A DNA stretch of 64,000 nt, taken from the NCBI GenBank assembly GCA_013141115.1, contig JABFRP010000002.1, positions 2,530,647 to 2,594,646 of the forward strand. Direction: 5' to 3'. The notes under the pieces were generated by a model. The model saw only the letters and a program-made list of their open reading frames with translations, did not search any database and was not told the origin of the DNA. The DNA comes from Ferruginibacter sp. (lineage in GTDB: Bacteria > Bacteroidota > Bacteroidia > Chitinophagales > Chitinophagaceae). The translations under genes and the position numbers were made by a program. This document shows positions 1 to 8,477 of the stretch, piece after piece (the first letter of the stretch is position 1; every line of letters starts with the position of its first letter).

Positions 1-211
1 CGGCAATAACAAATTTGCCGCTGTACAATCCGTCGGCCATTACAATCTCATCACCGGCTTTTGCATTGGCCAATGCGGCTTTTAATTCAGTAGCCGTTTG
101 TACATTGATGATTTTACTTACGGGTAAAATGTTTTCAACCGGCGCAGTTTTTTTACTGCAGGCTAATAGCAATATTATTGCAACAATTTGTATAAGGTTT
201 ATTATTTTCAT
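1..211 (-). CDS. PL6-family polysaccharide lyase-like lipoprotein, N-terminal fragment
   Basis: This gene runs off the left edge, so only about 70 N-terminal residues are visible. The ORF track shows only its plus-strand shadow. It starts with a lipoprotein signal peptide ending in LLLACS, so the protein is probably anchored in the outer membrane. It then reads INVQTATELKAALANAKAGD, the same opening strand as the PL6 lyase at 4135 (ITVKNITELKKANATAKPGD). PL6 enzymes are beta-helix alginate lyases or chondroitinase B. The gene follows kdgF by about 10 bases on the same strand, which fits a polyuronate operon. The catalytic region lies outside the window, so the substrate cannot be judged. Confidence 0.72.
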   Translation of the reverse strand, partial: MKIINLIQIVAIILLLACSKKTAPVENILPVSKIINVQTATELKAALANAKAGDEIVMADGLYSGKFVIA

Positions 212-221
212 TGCCTGATTA

Positions 222-599
222 TTATTCCTTTACAGTAATAAAATCTTCTCTCATCGGGCTAAATACATCTATCAGCACACCTGCTTCAATACATACAGCG
301 CCGTGCCATACATTTGGGGGAATATAAAAAGCATCGCCGGCAGATAGTATTTTTTTCTTACCATCAATCTCTACCTCAAATACACCACTTTCCACATGGC
401 TGATCTGTGTGTGATGGTGCTGGTGTACAGTGCCAATTCCACCGGTTTCAAATTCTACTCTTACAAGCATCAGCCTGTCATCATAAGCCATAATTTTTCT
501 TCGCACACCTTCTGCCATTTGCTGCCAGGGCACATCAGTGTTTTCAATAAATACTTTTGCAGTTTCAGTTGTTTCCATGTTCATTAATTTAGTGGTCAA
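222..599 (-). CDS. kdgF: KdgF-like cupin, unsaturated uronate linearisation
   Basis: This is a small single-domain cupin of about 125 residues. The metal-binding cupin motif is visible as HQHHHTQISHVESG followed by GDAFYIPPNVWHG. KdgF proteins convert the 4,5-unsaturated monouronates released by pectate or alginate lyases into the linear keto sugars used downstream. The gene sits between a PL17 lyase and a PL6 lyase on the same strand, with very short gaps, which supports that role. The ORF start (MTTKLMNMETTET) has further in-frame methionines at residues 6 and 8; any could be the true start. It is probably cytoplasmic, as no signal peptide is seen. Confidence 0.85.
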   Translation of the reverse strand: MTTKLMNMETTETAKVFIENTDVPWQQMAEGVRRKIMAYDDRLMLVRVEFETGGIGTVHQHHHTQISHVESGVFEVEIDGKKKILSAGDAFYIPPNVWHGAVCIEAGVLIDVFSPMREDFITVKE

Positions 600-605
600 A
601 TTATT

Positions 606-2791
606 TTATTGCAATCGGGTTTCGTTATACAAAACTGTATAAGGCCCTGTCCATGTTATATTTTTAAATGTATGTTTGCTTTGTGCCTTAAAGTCTTTGT
701 TGCATTGGGCAATAAGCAATTCTTTACCCGCAATAATTATTGCTGCAATAGTAATATCATCATCGTTGTGTAAAAGTTTTATACTTTGTACAGCAGTATA
801 AGCGTCAGAAGAGTATTCCATGATGGGATCAAAACTGCCATGTATCTCTACCACATTTATAAAAGATTGGCTCGTCCCTTTTTTACGGATGATATAAGCT
901 GGCTCACGGCGTAAATTAAAATTAGGATCGTTGGCGCCTGTACGGGTAAAAAATAGTTGCGCACTATCTTGTAGTAAAGAAGATACGGAGTAGTAAGTGC
1001 GATTATTTAAAAAGGTAAATTGTGCCAGGTTATTTTTTACCATAGCTTCAGCTTCTTTCCATAAAAATTGATAGCCGTTTTTTGTGCCTAAAGTTTCCTG
1101 TGCTTTTGTATGGGCAGCATACTTAAAGTTAGTGCTGATAAGGTTACCATTGTATTGAAACGGAAGATCGTACTGGTGTTCAGTAGCAGATACAGCATTA
1201 AAAATATCTGCAATAATTTTTCTGCCATCGGGCAATTGCAGCATGTATAGGGTGCGTTGCAGATGAACATTTTTATAGGCATTATCTTCTTTAGCGGCAA
1301 CAACTTGTACAGCATCACTGGTAATACTGCTGAATAATTTTTCGGCATGAAATTTTTCAGCAACTTTTTCATCGCCGTTAAACTGGCTGCTTTCATCTAC
1401 CACTATGGTATTATGAGCAATAGTTTGAGAAGCATACTCCTTATTTTCTGGTAAATACCTACCGCCATATTTTTGTTCTACGCCTATAAATCGGGCAGAA
1501 CCATAATCGGTAAGTATTTCATTGCCTTTATCAAATAAGTTAATGTTTAATTTATCAAAATGCCCGTGCGAAAGGCCGTGTGAAGTGTATTTGTAAATTA
1601 AGGTACTCAACTTATTTCCTGTACCATTACGTAACAAACTCACACCACCTTCATCACCTTTATTGCCATCTGTAAATTCAATGGTTTTGTATGGATACAA
1701 AGTGGGAATATTTTTTGCAGTTGCAATGGCTGCTGCAATAGAAGCGCCACCTTTACTCAATAAAACTTTATCCTGTTTTTTAGAAATGGTAAGCAATCCT
1801 TTATCGGCGCCATATACTTTCCACGCAATATCAATAGCAGTTACCAGTTCATTACTGGTATAATCCTTTTCTTTTAATGCATCATTGATGGGAAAGAACG
1901 TGCCATTGGTATTGGTTTGTTGCAGGCCGGCCAGCAATGCTTTTTGTAAAATACTGTTGCGGTGTTCAAATATTTTCAATTCGGGTTTTGCATGATCCAA
2001 TGCGTTGGCAAAAAGGTAATACGGTAAAATTGCATAACGTACATAATACGGGCCTTCAGTGTAATAACCATCAGGCGAAAACAATCCATCCATTTGGGCA
2101 ATAAAACCACCCTTGCCATTTTTTTCGGTACCATACAAAGCCATATCTACATAATGTTTATTATTGGTGGCAATGCCTGCAATGCCAACGCCTGCACAGG
2201 CCCATACGCCATGGTTATGTATCAGGTCGAACCAGCTTTTTAGATCTTTAGTAAAAAAATCTACCTCTGGTTTAAATGCGCCCTCTTCAATAGTTTTTCT
2301 TTCAGCTGCCGAAAAGGAATTATACACCAAATCGTAAGCCATGCCGGTGTACACAAGCCAGTTAGCATCGTTTAATGCCTGCCAAAAAATATGGCCGGGT
2401 GAGCTGCTGGTAGCCTGCGGATGTTTTTGTAATGTGGGATTAAGCGCTGCATATTTCAGTAAAATATTTTTTACCAGTGTTGCATATTTTTATCACCGGT
2501 AATATTATATAGTATGCCGCTGTTAAACATCAGCATGTAATTGGCTTTATGTTTTTCGTGGGTGTAGCCACCTGCGGGATCTTTTGGCAACGGAACATCT
2601 ACATCCTTATCCAGCCATTGATCAACCTGTAATTTTATTTCGTTGTAGGATTTGGTGAGTAACGGATATTTTGTGATGCCGGCTTTTAATTCAACAGCTT
2701 CAACTTTAGTAAAAAAAGTATTGGGATGCTGTGCAAGTGTGCAGGCAGGCAGAATGAGTAAGCATATTATTATTTTCAACAATCGTAGCAT
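606..2791 (-). pseudogene. PL17 oligoalginate lyase, frameshifted
   Basis: Two ORFs on the minus strand (2791-2471 and 2354-606) are pieces of one gene. The first has a signal peptide (CLLILPACTLAQ) and the N-terminal alpha/alpha domain. It ends with ITGDKNMQHW and a stop. In the next frame the reading continues as KYATLVKNILLKYAALNP, through the stretch the ORF track missed, into VYTGMAYDLVYN. A five-T run (plus strand 2487-2491) that should have six bases explains the shift, giving GDKKYATLVKN. The second piece carries the alginate-lyase domain with NHGVWACAGVG and the heparinase-II/III-like beta domain (SHGHFDKLNINLF). PL17 enzymes are typically exolytic alginate oligomer lyases. Either the gene is inactive or the base was lost in sequencing. 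Confidence 0.87.
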
Positions 2792-2886
2792 TTGATCTTA
2801 TTGGTTTTAGGATAATGTACAGCAACCTATACTTGATGAACAGTAATTTTACAGACTGTCATTATTTTTTATACAGCAATTTGCAG

Positions 2887-3055
2887 ATGTAATATTAAGT
2901 CCATTTTTGTAACGACCTGTTGATTTGCCATTTTTGAAATATCTATATTTTCATTCTGTTTGTTGATGAAATATTATCAAATGGAACAAAACCCTTGATG
3001 AGACTAAAATATTTTCGCCGAGAACGCTGCCGGGAACGCTGCCGGGATTCCCGTA
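2887..3055. promoter_or_regulatory. Shared alginate promoter module, copy 1
   Basis: This divergent intergenic stretch lies between the PL17 gene (minus) and the LacI regulator gene (plus). It matches the region 8091-8255 in the same order and orientation: ATGTAATATTAA, then CATTTT, then the 15-mer AAATATCTATATTTT (2937-2951), then a GATGA..TAAAAT block, then tandem operators. The distance from the 15-mer to the first AACGCT repeat is 85 bases in both copies. The remaining bases of the 300-base gap show no gene. Confidence 0.65.
3018..3045. promoter_or_regulatory. Tandem LacI-family operators
   Basis: Two overlapping 16-bp boxes, CCGAGAACGCTGCCGG and CCGGGAACGCTGCCGG, share a CCGG and repeat with a 12-bp period. 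They have the central CG and RAACGYT core usual for LacI-family operators. They lie just ahead of the LacI-type gene at 3092. The likely ligand is that protein, acting on itself and on the divergent PL17-kdgF-PL6 operon. Confidence 0.65.
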
Positions 3056-3091
3056 AATTTCTTTGACTTAGATTTACAAAAAGTTTGCTGT

Positions 3092-4129
3092 ATGAACAGG
3101 CCAGCCACCATTAAAGACATTGCAAGAATGTTGAAAGTGTCCACTTCAACTGTATCAAGAGCATTGCGTGATGCTACTGATGTAAGTAAAGAAACAAAAA
3201 ATGCGGTAAAGGCATTATCCGAAGAACTGAATTATCAACCCAACAAATTTGCATTAAGCCTGCAGCAAAAACAAACGCATACCATTGGGGTAATTGTACC
3301 CAACCTGGATTATGTATTGGCCACCATGGTTAAAGGAATTGATGAAGTGGCATTGGAAGCCGGCTATACCGTTATGGTTTGCCAAAGCAATGAATCCTTT
3401 GGCAGAGAGATCGTTAACACCAGGCGATTGCTGGATAGTTTGGTGGATGGTTTTATTGTTTCTGTAAGCAGCGAAACAAAAGTGTTTGATCATTTTAAAA
3501 AGATACTGGATAAAAACATGCCGATGGTAATGTTCGATCGTCTTATAGCTGATGTGAATGTGCCCAGTGTAAGATTAGACAATAAAGACGGAGGATTGCA
3601 GGCAACAGAACATTTGCTGGAACAGGGTTATAAGCGCATTGCCATTTTAGCCGGCCCCAAAACTTTAGGCATTAGTAATGAAAGACTGGATGGTTACCTG
3701 GCAGCGTTAAAAAAATATAAAATAAAAGCAGATCCGGATCTCATCATACATTGCGATTTTAACCAGGAGTACGCCTACATAGCAACAAAGGAATTACTGA
3801 ATATGAAAAAAAGGCCTGATGCTATTTTTACCATCAGCGATAGGATGGCTATTGGCGCCATGTTGGCCATTAAAGAAAAAGGATTGAAAATGCCTAATGA
3901 TATTGGCCTGGTGGGTTTTAATAATGAGCCCGTAACCAGTTTGGTTAGTCCGGGTATAAGCAGTGTTGACCAGCCTGCGTTTGAGCTGGGGAAAATTGCT
4001 GCCAAACTTTTTATTGAAAGTATGCATAACGAAGAAGATATGGGCCATATAGAAGAAGTACTGAAACCCAAATTACACATCAGAGAATCTTCGCTAAGAA
4101 ATACCTCCCGTAACGGAAGAACAAAATAA
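3092..4129 (+). CDS. LacI-family transcriptional regulator
   Basis: A full-length LacI/GalR protein of 345 residues. The N-terminal helix-turn-helix reads ATIKDIARMLKVSTSTVSRA, followed by the hinge region and a periplasmic-binding-protein-like sensor domain (HTIGVIVPNLDY, then DAIFTISDRMAIGAML and DIGLVGFNNEP). It probably binds an alginate-derived sugar acid or keto-deoxy sugar. It stands 5 bases before a PL6 lyase and KduI in an apparent operon. Tandem CCGGnAACGCTnCCGG boxes upstream of it, and in the promoter region of the SDR gene at 8053, are its most likely operators. The specific inducer is inferred from neighbours, not seen. Confidence 0.9.
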   Translation: MNRPATIKDIARMLKVSTSTVSRALRDATDVSKETKNAVKALSEELNYQPNKFALSLQQKQTHTIGVIVPNLDYVLATMVKGIDEVALEAGYTVMVCQSNESFGREIVNTRRLLDSLVDGFIVSVSSETKVFDHFKKILDKNMPMVMFDRLIADVNVPSVRLDNKDGGLQATEHLLEQGYKRIAILAGPKTLGISNERLDGYLAALKKYKIKADPDLIIHCDFNQEYAYIATKELLNMKKRPDAIFTISDRMAIGAMLAIKEKGLKMPNDIGLVGFNNEPVTSLVSPGISSVDQPAFELGKIAAKLFIESMHNEEDMGHIEEVLKPKLHIRESSLRNTSRNGRTK

Positions 4130-4134
4130 AAAAT

Positions 4135-6405
4135 ATGATACGATTGCTTTTTGTACAATGCTGCCTGTTACTAAGTATGGTAACAATGGGTAACACTATT
4201 ACCGTAAAAAATATTACTGAACTTAAAAAAGCCAATGCAACAGCAAAGCCCGGCGATATTATTATTTTACAGAATGGAGAATGGAAAGAAGTGGAAATTG
4301 AATTGAGCTGCACGGGCACTAAAGAACAACCGATAACTTTTAAAGCGCAAAATGCCGGTAAGGTTTTAATAACAGGCCATTCGCAATTAAAGTTGGGCGG
4401 CAATTTTATTGTAGTGGATGGATTTTATTTTGTTAATGGTTATGCCGGTAATGATGCGGTGATTGATTTTAAAATAAATAAAAAACAACTGGCCGGTAAT
4501 TGCAGGGTTACTAATACCGTTATCAACGATTTTAATAACCCTGAAAGAATGGATGAAAATTATTGGGTTGCCTTTTCAGGAAAAAATAATCGTATTGATC
4601 ATTGCAGCTTTCTCAATAAAAAAAATATGGGTGTGCTGATGGCGGTGATTCTGGAAGATGAAAGAAGCCGGGAAAATTTTCATTCGATCGATCATAATTA
4701 TTTTGGTATACGCCTGCCGCTGGCTTCAAACTCAGGCGAAATTATCCGTGTTGGGGTTTCGCAGCATTGCGAATTCAATTCTAATACCCAGATCACCGAT
4801 AATTTTTTTGAGCATTGTGATGGAGAAACAGAGATCGTTTCCATCAAATCCTGCAGCAATGTTGTACGCAATAATTTATTTAAAGAATGCCAGGGCAGTG
4901 TAGTGCTGCGCCACGGTAATTATAATACAGTGGAGAGTAATGTTTTTTTAGGCAATGATAAAGCAGGCACCGGCGGTGTAAGAATAATTAATAAAGGACA
5001 ATGGGTGGTTAATAATTTATTTTATAAATGTCGTGGCGTAGGTTTTCGGGCTCCGCTATCATTAATGAATGGCGTGCCTAACTCGCCTGCATTTCGCTAC
5101 GTAGCGGTAACCGAAGCAGTAATAATGAATAATAGTTTTTTTAATTGTACGCCTTTTAGTTTGTGCGAAGGAAGTGATACAGAAAGAACAGTAGCACCTG
5201 CCCATGTTGTGTTTGCTAAAAATATTTTTTATAACAACAGGGATAAAATTATTTACAATAGCTACGATGATATCAGTAAAATTGCTTTTAGCGATAATAT
5301 AGTTAGTAAATCTGTACCGCAAACCATGGCTGCAGGATTTATGAAATTTCCGATACAGGTGATTAAGTCGGCAACAGCGGAAATTCCGAAAACAACTTCG
5401 GCGCAAGTGAAAAAAATAAACGATTCACTGGTTGAATTAAGTAAAACAAAACTTGCAGGACATTTAGCAATTACTTCCGGCCTTTCTGATGAGAGGGTCA
5501 TAAAAAATATAGAAACCAGCAGTAAAAAGAATTCAGGAGCCAGATGGTTTGAACAACAGGATATGAAAATAATGTTGTACGCTGTTGAAGTAAATTGCAA
5601 AGATGGTAAAACACTTATTGAAACTTTGAATGCAGTAAATAGTAACCCTGTTCGTATCCACCTTACAGGAAATAATTATGCATTAGATCAGCCAATAAAT
5701 ATTGCAGGAAATATTAGTATTACATCCGATAAGCAACTGGTGAAATTTGTAACCACCAGCGATACGATCACTTATCTTTTTCAGGTAACAGGCGGCAGTA
5801 AATTTTTGATTACCGATTGTAAGTTGAATCTTTCCCAGGTTCATGCAACATATTTTATTACAGCCGATCTTAACGGCAGCAGCAATCACAGTAATTTTTC
5901 TGTTACAGGAAGTGTGTTTAGCAATCTGAATGGTATTTTATTTAATGCTACAAAATCAACAGTATTTGATAGCATCATTATTAAGAACAATGCCTTCAAT
6001 AGTAATAAAGGAATACTTTTTAATTTTAGTAATGAAACGGATAAGAAAGGGTATTATAATGTAGAGCAATTAAAAATCAGCAACAATACTTTTAGTGGAA
6101 ACAACGGGCAGTTATTAACTATGCTGCGGAGTGGCAATGATGAAAGTACAATGGGGCCATTATTATGGTTTAAAAATAATGTAGTGGATAATTGTAATAG
6201 CCGGCAACCGCTTATTCAATTGTATGGTACGCAAATATCTTCTATTGAAAAGAACAGGTTTATGTCTTGCAATATTGATGGCACTTTAATACAATACGAA
6301 GATGCTGTACGTGCAGTACACAGTATCAATAATAATTTGATTACAAAATCAGGAACGGTTGAAAAAAACAAATACGTAACTGATAAAAGCAATAACATTA
6401 AATAA
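4135..6405 (+). CDS. PL6 family alginate lyase, two-domain
   Basis: A secreted beta-helix lyase of 756 residues with an N-terminal signal peptide. Residues 20 to about 380 form the PL6 catalytic helix. By analogy with chondroitinase B, the calcium ligands are E231 and E233 (DGETEIVSIKS) and the catalytic pair is K238 (SIKS) and R259 (VLRHGN). Residues from about 480 to the end form a second beta-helix, rich in NNxF repeats, as in two-domain PL6 enzymes. It cleaves polyuronate by beta-elimination. Alginate is favoured because PL17 and kdgF genes are adjacent; dermatan sulfate is the alternative. It is co-directional with lacI and kduI. Confidence 0.88.
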   Translation: MIRLLFVQCCLLLSMVTMGNTITVKNITELKKANATAKPGDIIILQNGEWKEVEIELSCTGTKEQPITFKAQNAGKVLITGHSQLKLGGNFIVVDGFYFVNGYAGNDAVIDFKINKKQLAGNCRVTNTVINDFNNPERMDENYWVAFSGKNNRIDHCSFLNKKNMGVLMAVILEDERSRENFHSIDHNYFGIRLPLASNSGEIIRVGVSQHCEFNSNTQITDNFFEHCDGETEIVSIKSCSNVVRNNLFKECQGSVVLRHGNYNTVESNVFLGNDKAGTGGVRIINKGQWVVNNLFYKCRGVGFRAPLSLMNGVPNSPAFRYVAVTEAVIMNNSFFNCTPFSLCEGSDTERTVAPAHVVFAKNIFYNNRDKIIYNSYDDISKIAFSDNIVSKSVPQTMAAGFMKFPIQVIKSATAEIPKTTSAQVKKINDSLVELSKTKLAGHLAITSGLSDERVIKNIETSSKKNSGARWFEQQDMKIMLYAVEVNCKDGKTLIETLNAVNSNPVRIHLTGNNYALDQPINIAGNISITSDKQLVKFVTTSDTITYLFQVTGGSKFLITDCKLNLSQVHATYFITADLNGSSNHSNFSVTGSVFSNLNGILFNATKSTVFDSIIIKNNAFNSNKGILFNFSNETDKKGYYNVEQLKISNNTFSGNNGQLLTMLRSGNDESTMGPLLWFKNNVVDNCNSRQPLIQLYGTQISSIEKNRFMSCNIDGTLIQYEDAVRAVHSINNNLITKSGTVEKNKYVTDKSNNIK

Positions 6406-6413
6406 ATACGATC

Positions 6414-7244
6414 ATGAAAATTTATCACCAGGTACACCCTGAAGATTTTAGTAATTACAAAACAGCAGCGATTAGAGAAAAATTCCTCATGGAAAATTTA
6501 GTATCGCCTGATAAAGTGGAATGTGCTTATACCCATTACGACAGAATGGTGATCGGTGCAGCTTATCCTGTAACTACGGTATTAAAATTAGAAAGCTACG
6601 AACAATTAAAAGCAGATTATTTTTTAGCAAGAAGAGAAATTGGTATTATCAATATTGCGGGTGATGGAACTATAGTGGTGGATGGAGAAATATTTGCGTT
6701 ACAAAAAATGGATTGCCTGTATATTGGAATGGGTAAACAGGATATTGTATTCGACAGCAACGATGCAAACAGCCCTGCTAAATTTATTTTCTTCTCTTGC
6801 CCGGCACATCATACTTACTCCACAAGGTTAATGCGACCTACCGAAGCTATGCCTGCGGCAATGGGAAGTTTGGATAATAATAACGAACGTGTAATTAATA
6901 AATACATTCATAACGATGGGATAAAAAGTTGCCAGTTATTATTGGGTGTAACCAGTTTTAAAAAAGGGAGTATCTGGAATACCATGCCGCCCCATTTGCA
7001 CGATAGAAGAATGGAATCGTATTTTTATTTTGATCTGCCTGAAGACCAGCGCATCATTCATTTTATGGGCGAGGCTGATGAAACCCGCCATATCTTTTTA
7101 AATAATGAACAGGCTGTATTATCACCCAGCTGGAGCATACATAGTGGCGTTGCCACAGCAAGTTATTCTTTTATTTGGGCAATGGCCGGAGAGAATATGG
7201 CCTTTACAGATATGGATGCTGTGCCGCTTAAATCATTGCAATAA
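6414..7244 (+). CDS. kduI: 5-dehydro-4-deoxy-D-glucuronate isomerase
   Basis: This 276-residue protein matches KduI along its length. The metal-binding cupin motif appears as PPHLHDRRMESYFYF with a later histidine in WSIHSGVA. KduI interconverts 4-deoxy-L-threo-5-hexosulose uronate and 3-deoxy-D-glycero-2,5-hexodiulosonate in the cytoplasm, the step after linearisation of unsaturated uronates. Start ATG lies 8 bases after the PL6 stop, so the two genes are probably co-transcribed. KduI is best known from pectin and glycosaminoglycan pathways. Its presence here suggests either mixed polyuronate use or an alginate route through the 2,5-diketo intermediate. Confidence 0.93.
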   Translation: MKIYHQVHPEDFSNYKTAAIREKFLMENLVSPDKVECAYTHYDRMVIGAAYPVTTVLKLESYEQLKADYFLARREIGIINIAGDGTIVVDGEIFALQKMDCLYIGMGKQDIVFDSNDANSPAKFIFFSCPAHHTYSTRLMRPTEAMPAAMGSLDNNNERVINKYIHNDGIKSCQLLLGVTSFKKGSIWNTMPPHLHDRRMESYFYFDLPEDQRIIHFMGEADETRHIFLNNEQAVLSPSWSIHSGVATASYSFIWAMAGENMAFTDMDAVPLKSLQ

Positions 7245-7250
7245 AAAAGT

Positions 7251-7281
7251 AAGGGTCACTTTCAAAATGAAAACGACCCTT
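7251..7281. terminator. Bidirectional terminator between kduI and SDR
   Basis: The stem AAGGGTC / GACCCTT is followed by a T run on the plus strand and flanked by an A run on the other side. It can therefore stop transcription of the converging kduI and SDR genes from both directions. Confidence 0.8.
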
Positions 7282-7300
7282 TTTTTCCTCATGCTTCCAG

Positions 7301-8053
7301 TTAGGAAAAATATGTTCCGCCGTTAATATCAATATTAGTGCCGGTGATAAAACTGCTTTCGTCACTTGCTAAGTACGCAACAAGATCAGCAACTTCAGTT
7401 GCCTGTCCTTCTCTTTTTAATGGTGTTGCATTGGCCACATTCATTCTCACTTCAGGCTTAGTAAATGTATCATGAAAAGCGGTAGCGATCATTCCCGGAT
7501 CAACTGCATTTACACGAATACCCTTGGGCCCCAGTTCTTTTGCCATAGCTCTGGTAAAAGTTGCCACGGCACCTTTGCCTGTTGCATAAGCTGAGGCGCC
7601 AAAGCCGCCGCCATCACGCCCGGCCTGCGAGGAAAAATTTACAATTGCCGAACCTGCAGGCATAAATGGAGCTGCATGTTTGGTCATTAAAAAAACCGAT
7701 TTTACATTTAGCATGATCACTTTATCCCAAAAATCTTCTTCCATATCTGCTAAAACTTTTCTTGCTACTAATCCTCCTGCAACGTTTACCAAAATGTGTA
7801 TGTCGTTGCCAAAAGCCTTTTGTGTTTGCGCAATAATATTGGCTGCATCTGTATTTTTAGTAACGTCACCTTGTACAATAATCGCTTCACCACCTGCAGC
7901 TTTTATCAGTTGCAGTGTTTCATTAGCCTGCTCTTCATTGCTTAAATAATTTACTGCCACACGGGCACCTTCTTTAGCCAGTTTTAATGCAACTGCTCTT
8001 CCGATATCTCTTGCACCACCGGTTACAATGGCTGTTTTTCCTTTAAATTTCAT
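7301..8053 (-). CDS. SDR oxidoreductase, probable DEH or ketouronate reductase
   Basis: A classical short-chain dehydrogenase of 250 residues. It shows the Rossmann motif TGGARDIG, the NVAGG segment, the catalytic serine in NFSSQAG and the YATGK motif (Y-x3-K), ending in DINGGTYFS. In alginate or pectin loci such enzymes reduce 4-deoxy-5-hexosulose uronate (DehR type) or act as KduD. The convergent kduI and the shared promoter module with the PL17 gene support this. The cofactor preference and exact substrate cannot be read from the sequence. It lies alone on the minus strand with its own promoter region upstream. Confidence 0.85.
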   Translation of the reverse strand: MKFKGKTAIVTGGARDIGRAVALKLAKEGARVAVNYLSNEEQANETLQLIKAAGGEAIIVQGDVTKNTDAANIIAQTQKAFGNDIHILVNVAGGLVARKVLADMEEDFWDKVIMLNVKSVFLMTKHAAPFMPAGSAIVNFSSQAGRDGGGFGASAYATGKGAVATFTRAMAKELGPKGIRVNAVDPGMIATAFHDTFTKPEVRMNVANATPLKREGQATEVADLVAYLASDESSFITGTNIDINGGTYFS

Positions 8054-8128
8054 AACTTTTTTTTTAATTGAATTGCTGTTATTCTTTTCAATGTAATATT
8101 AAACTCATTTTACTACAAGCTATCTTTC

Positions 8129-8164
8129 AGGATGTTTTAAAATATCTATATTTTAAAACATCCT
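8129..8164. repeat. Perfect 16-bp inverted repeat
   Basis: AGGATGTTTTAAAATA, a four-base TCTA spacer, then the exact reverse complement. It lies about 76 bases upstream of the SDR start codon and overlaps the AAATATCTATATTTT core shared with copy 1. It is too AT-rich at the centre and wrongly placed to be an obvious terminator. A dimeric regulator site is more likely. Confidence 0.6.
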
Positions 8165-8220
8165 GTTAAACAAATGTCAACAAAACGAAACAATAGGTGC
8201 GATGATATAAATTTTTATAC

Positions 8221-8248
8221 CCGGCAACGCTGCCGGTAACGCTACCGG
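8221..8248. promoter_or_regulatory. Tandem LacI-family operators, second locus
   Basis: Two near-palindromic 16-mers, CCGGCAACGCTGCCGG and CCGGTAACGCTACCGG, overlap by CCGG. They match the pair at 3018-3045 and are more symmetrical. They place the SDR gene in the LacI regulon. Confidence 0.68.
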
Positions 8249-8332
8249 CAATTCCATAAAATTTTACATTTCCATTCAAAAAAAGAGGAACATTTAATAG
8301 AGGATCAGTTCAGGAAAAAAATTATTTTAAAA

Positions 8333-8368
8333 ATGACAATGGTCATTTTTGTATATGATAACTATCAT
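8333..8368. promoter_or_regulatory. Tandem Crp/Fnr-type palindromes
   Basis: ATGACaatgGTCAT (8333-8346) and ATGATaactATCAT (8355-8368) are perfect 5-4-5 palindromes with centres 22 bp apart, about two helical turns. They precede the MBL-rhodanese gene at 8478. Unlike most other sites in the window, no TAnnTTTG element lies 29.5 nt downstream of either centre. The rest of the 424-base gap 8054-8477 holds only the module described above and no gene. Confidence 0.6.
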
Positions 8369-8477
8369 CTGTAGCAGCATAAATGCAGGAACATTCAATT
8401 AAAACTTATCGGAATTTTGTACCTGTAAGTTGAGCCAGAATAACCTGCCACTAACTAAAACTAAAAGAACTTTATTT

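Larger units (their letters stand above)
8091..8255. promoter_or_regulatory. Shared alginate promoter module, copy 2
   Basis: This is the counterpart of 2887-3055, upstream of the minus-strand SDR gene. The same blocks appear in the same order: ATGTAATATTAA, CATTTT, the AAATATCTATATTTT core (8140-8154), a GATGATATAAAT block and tandem AACGCT operators. Spacing from the 15-mer to the first operator repeat is 85 bases, as in copy 1. Confidence 0.65.

Noticed and set aside
3254-3493. Minus-strand ORF inside lacI, and many similar antisense ORFs in the track
   Set aside because: They are shadows of strongly supported genes; no motifs or promoters.
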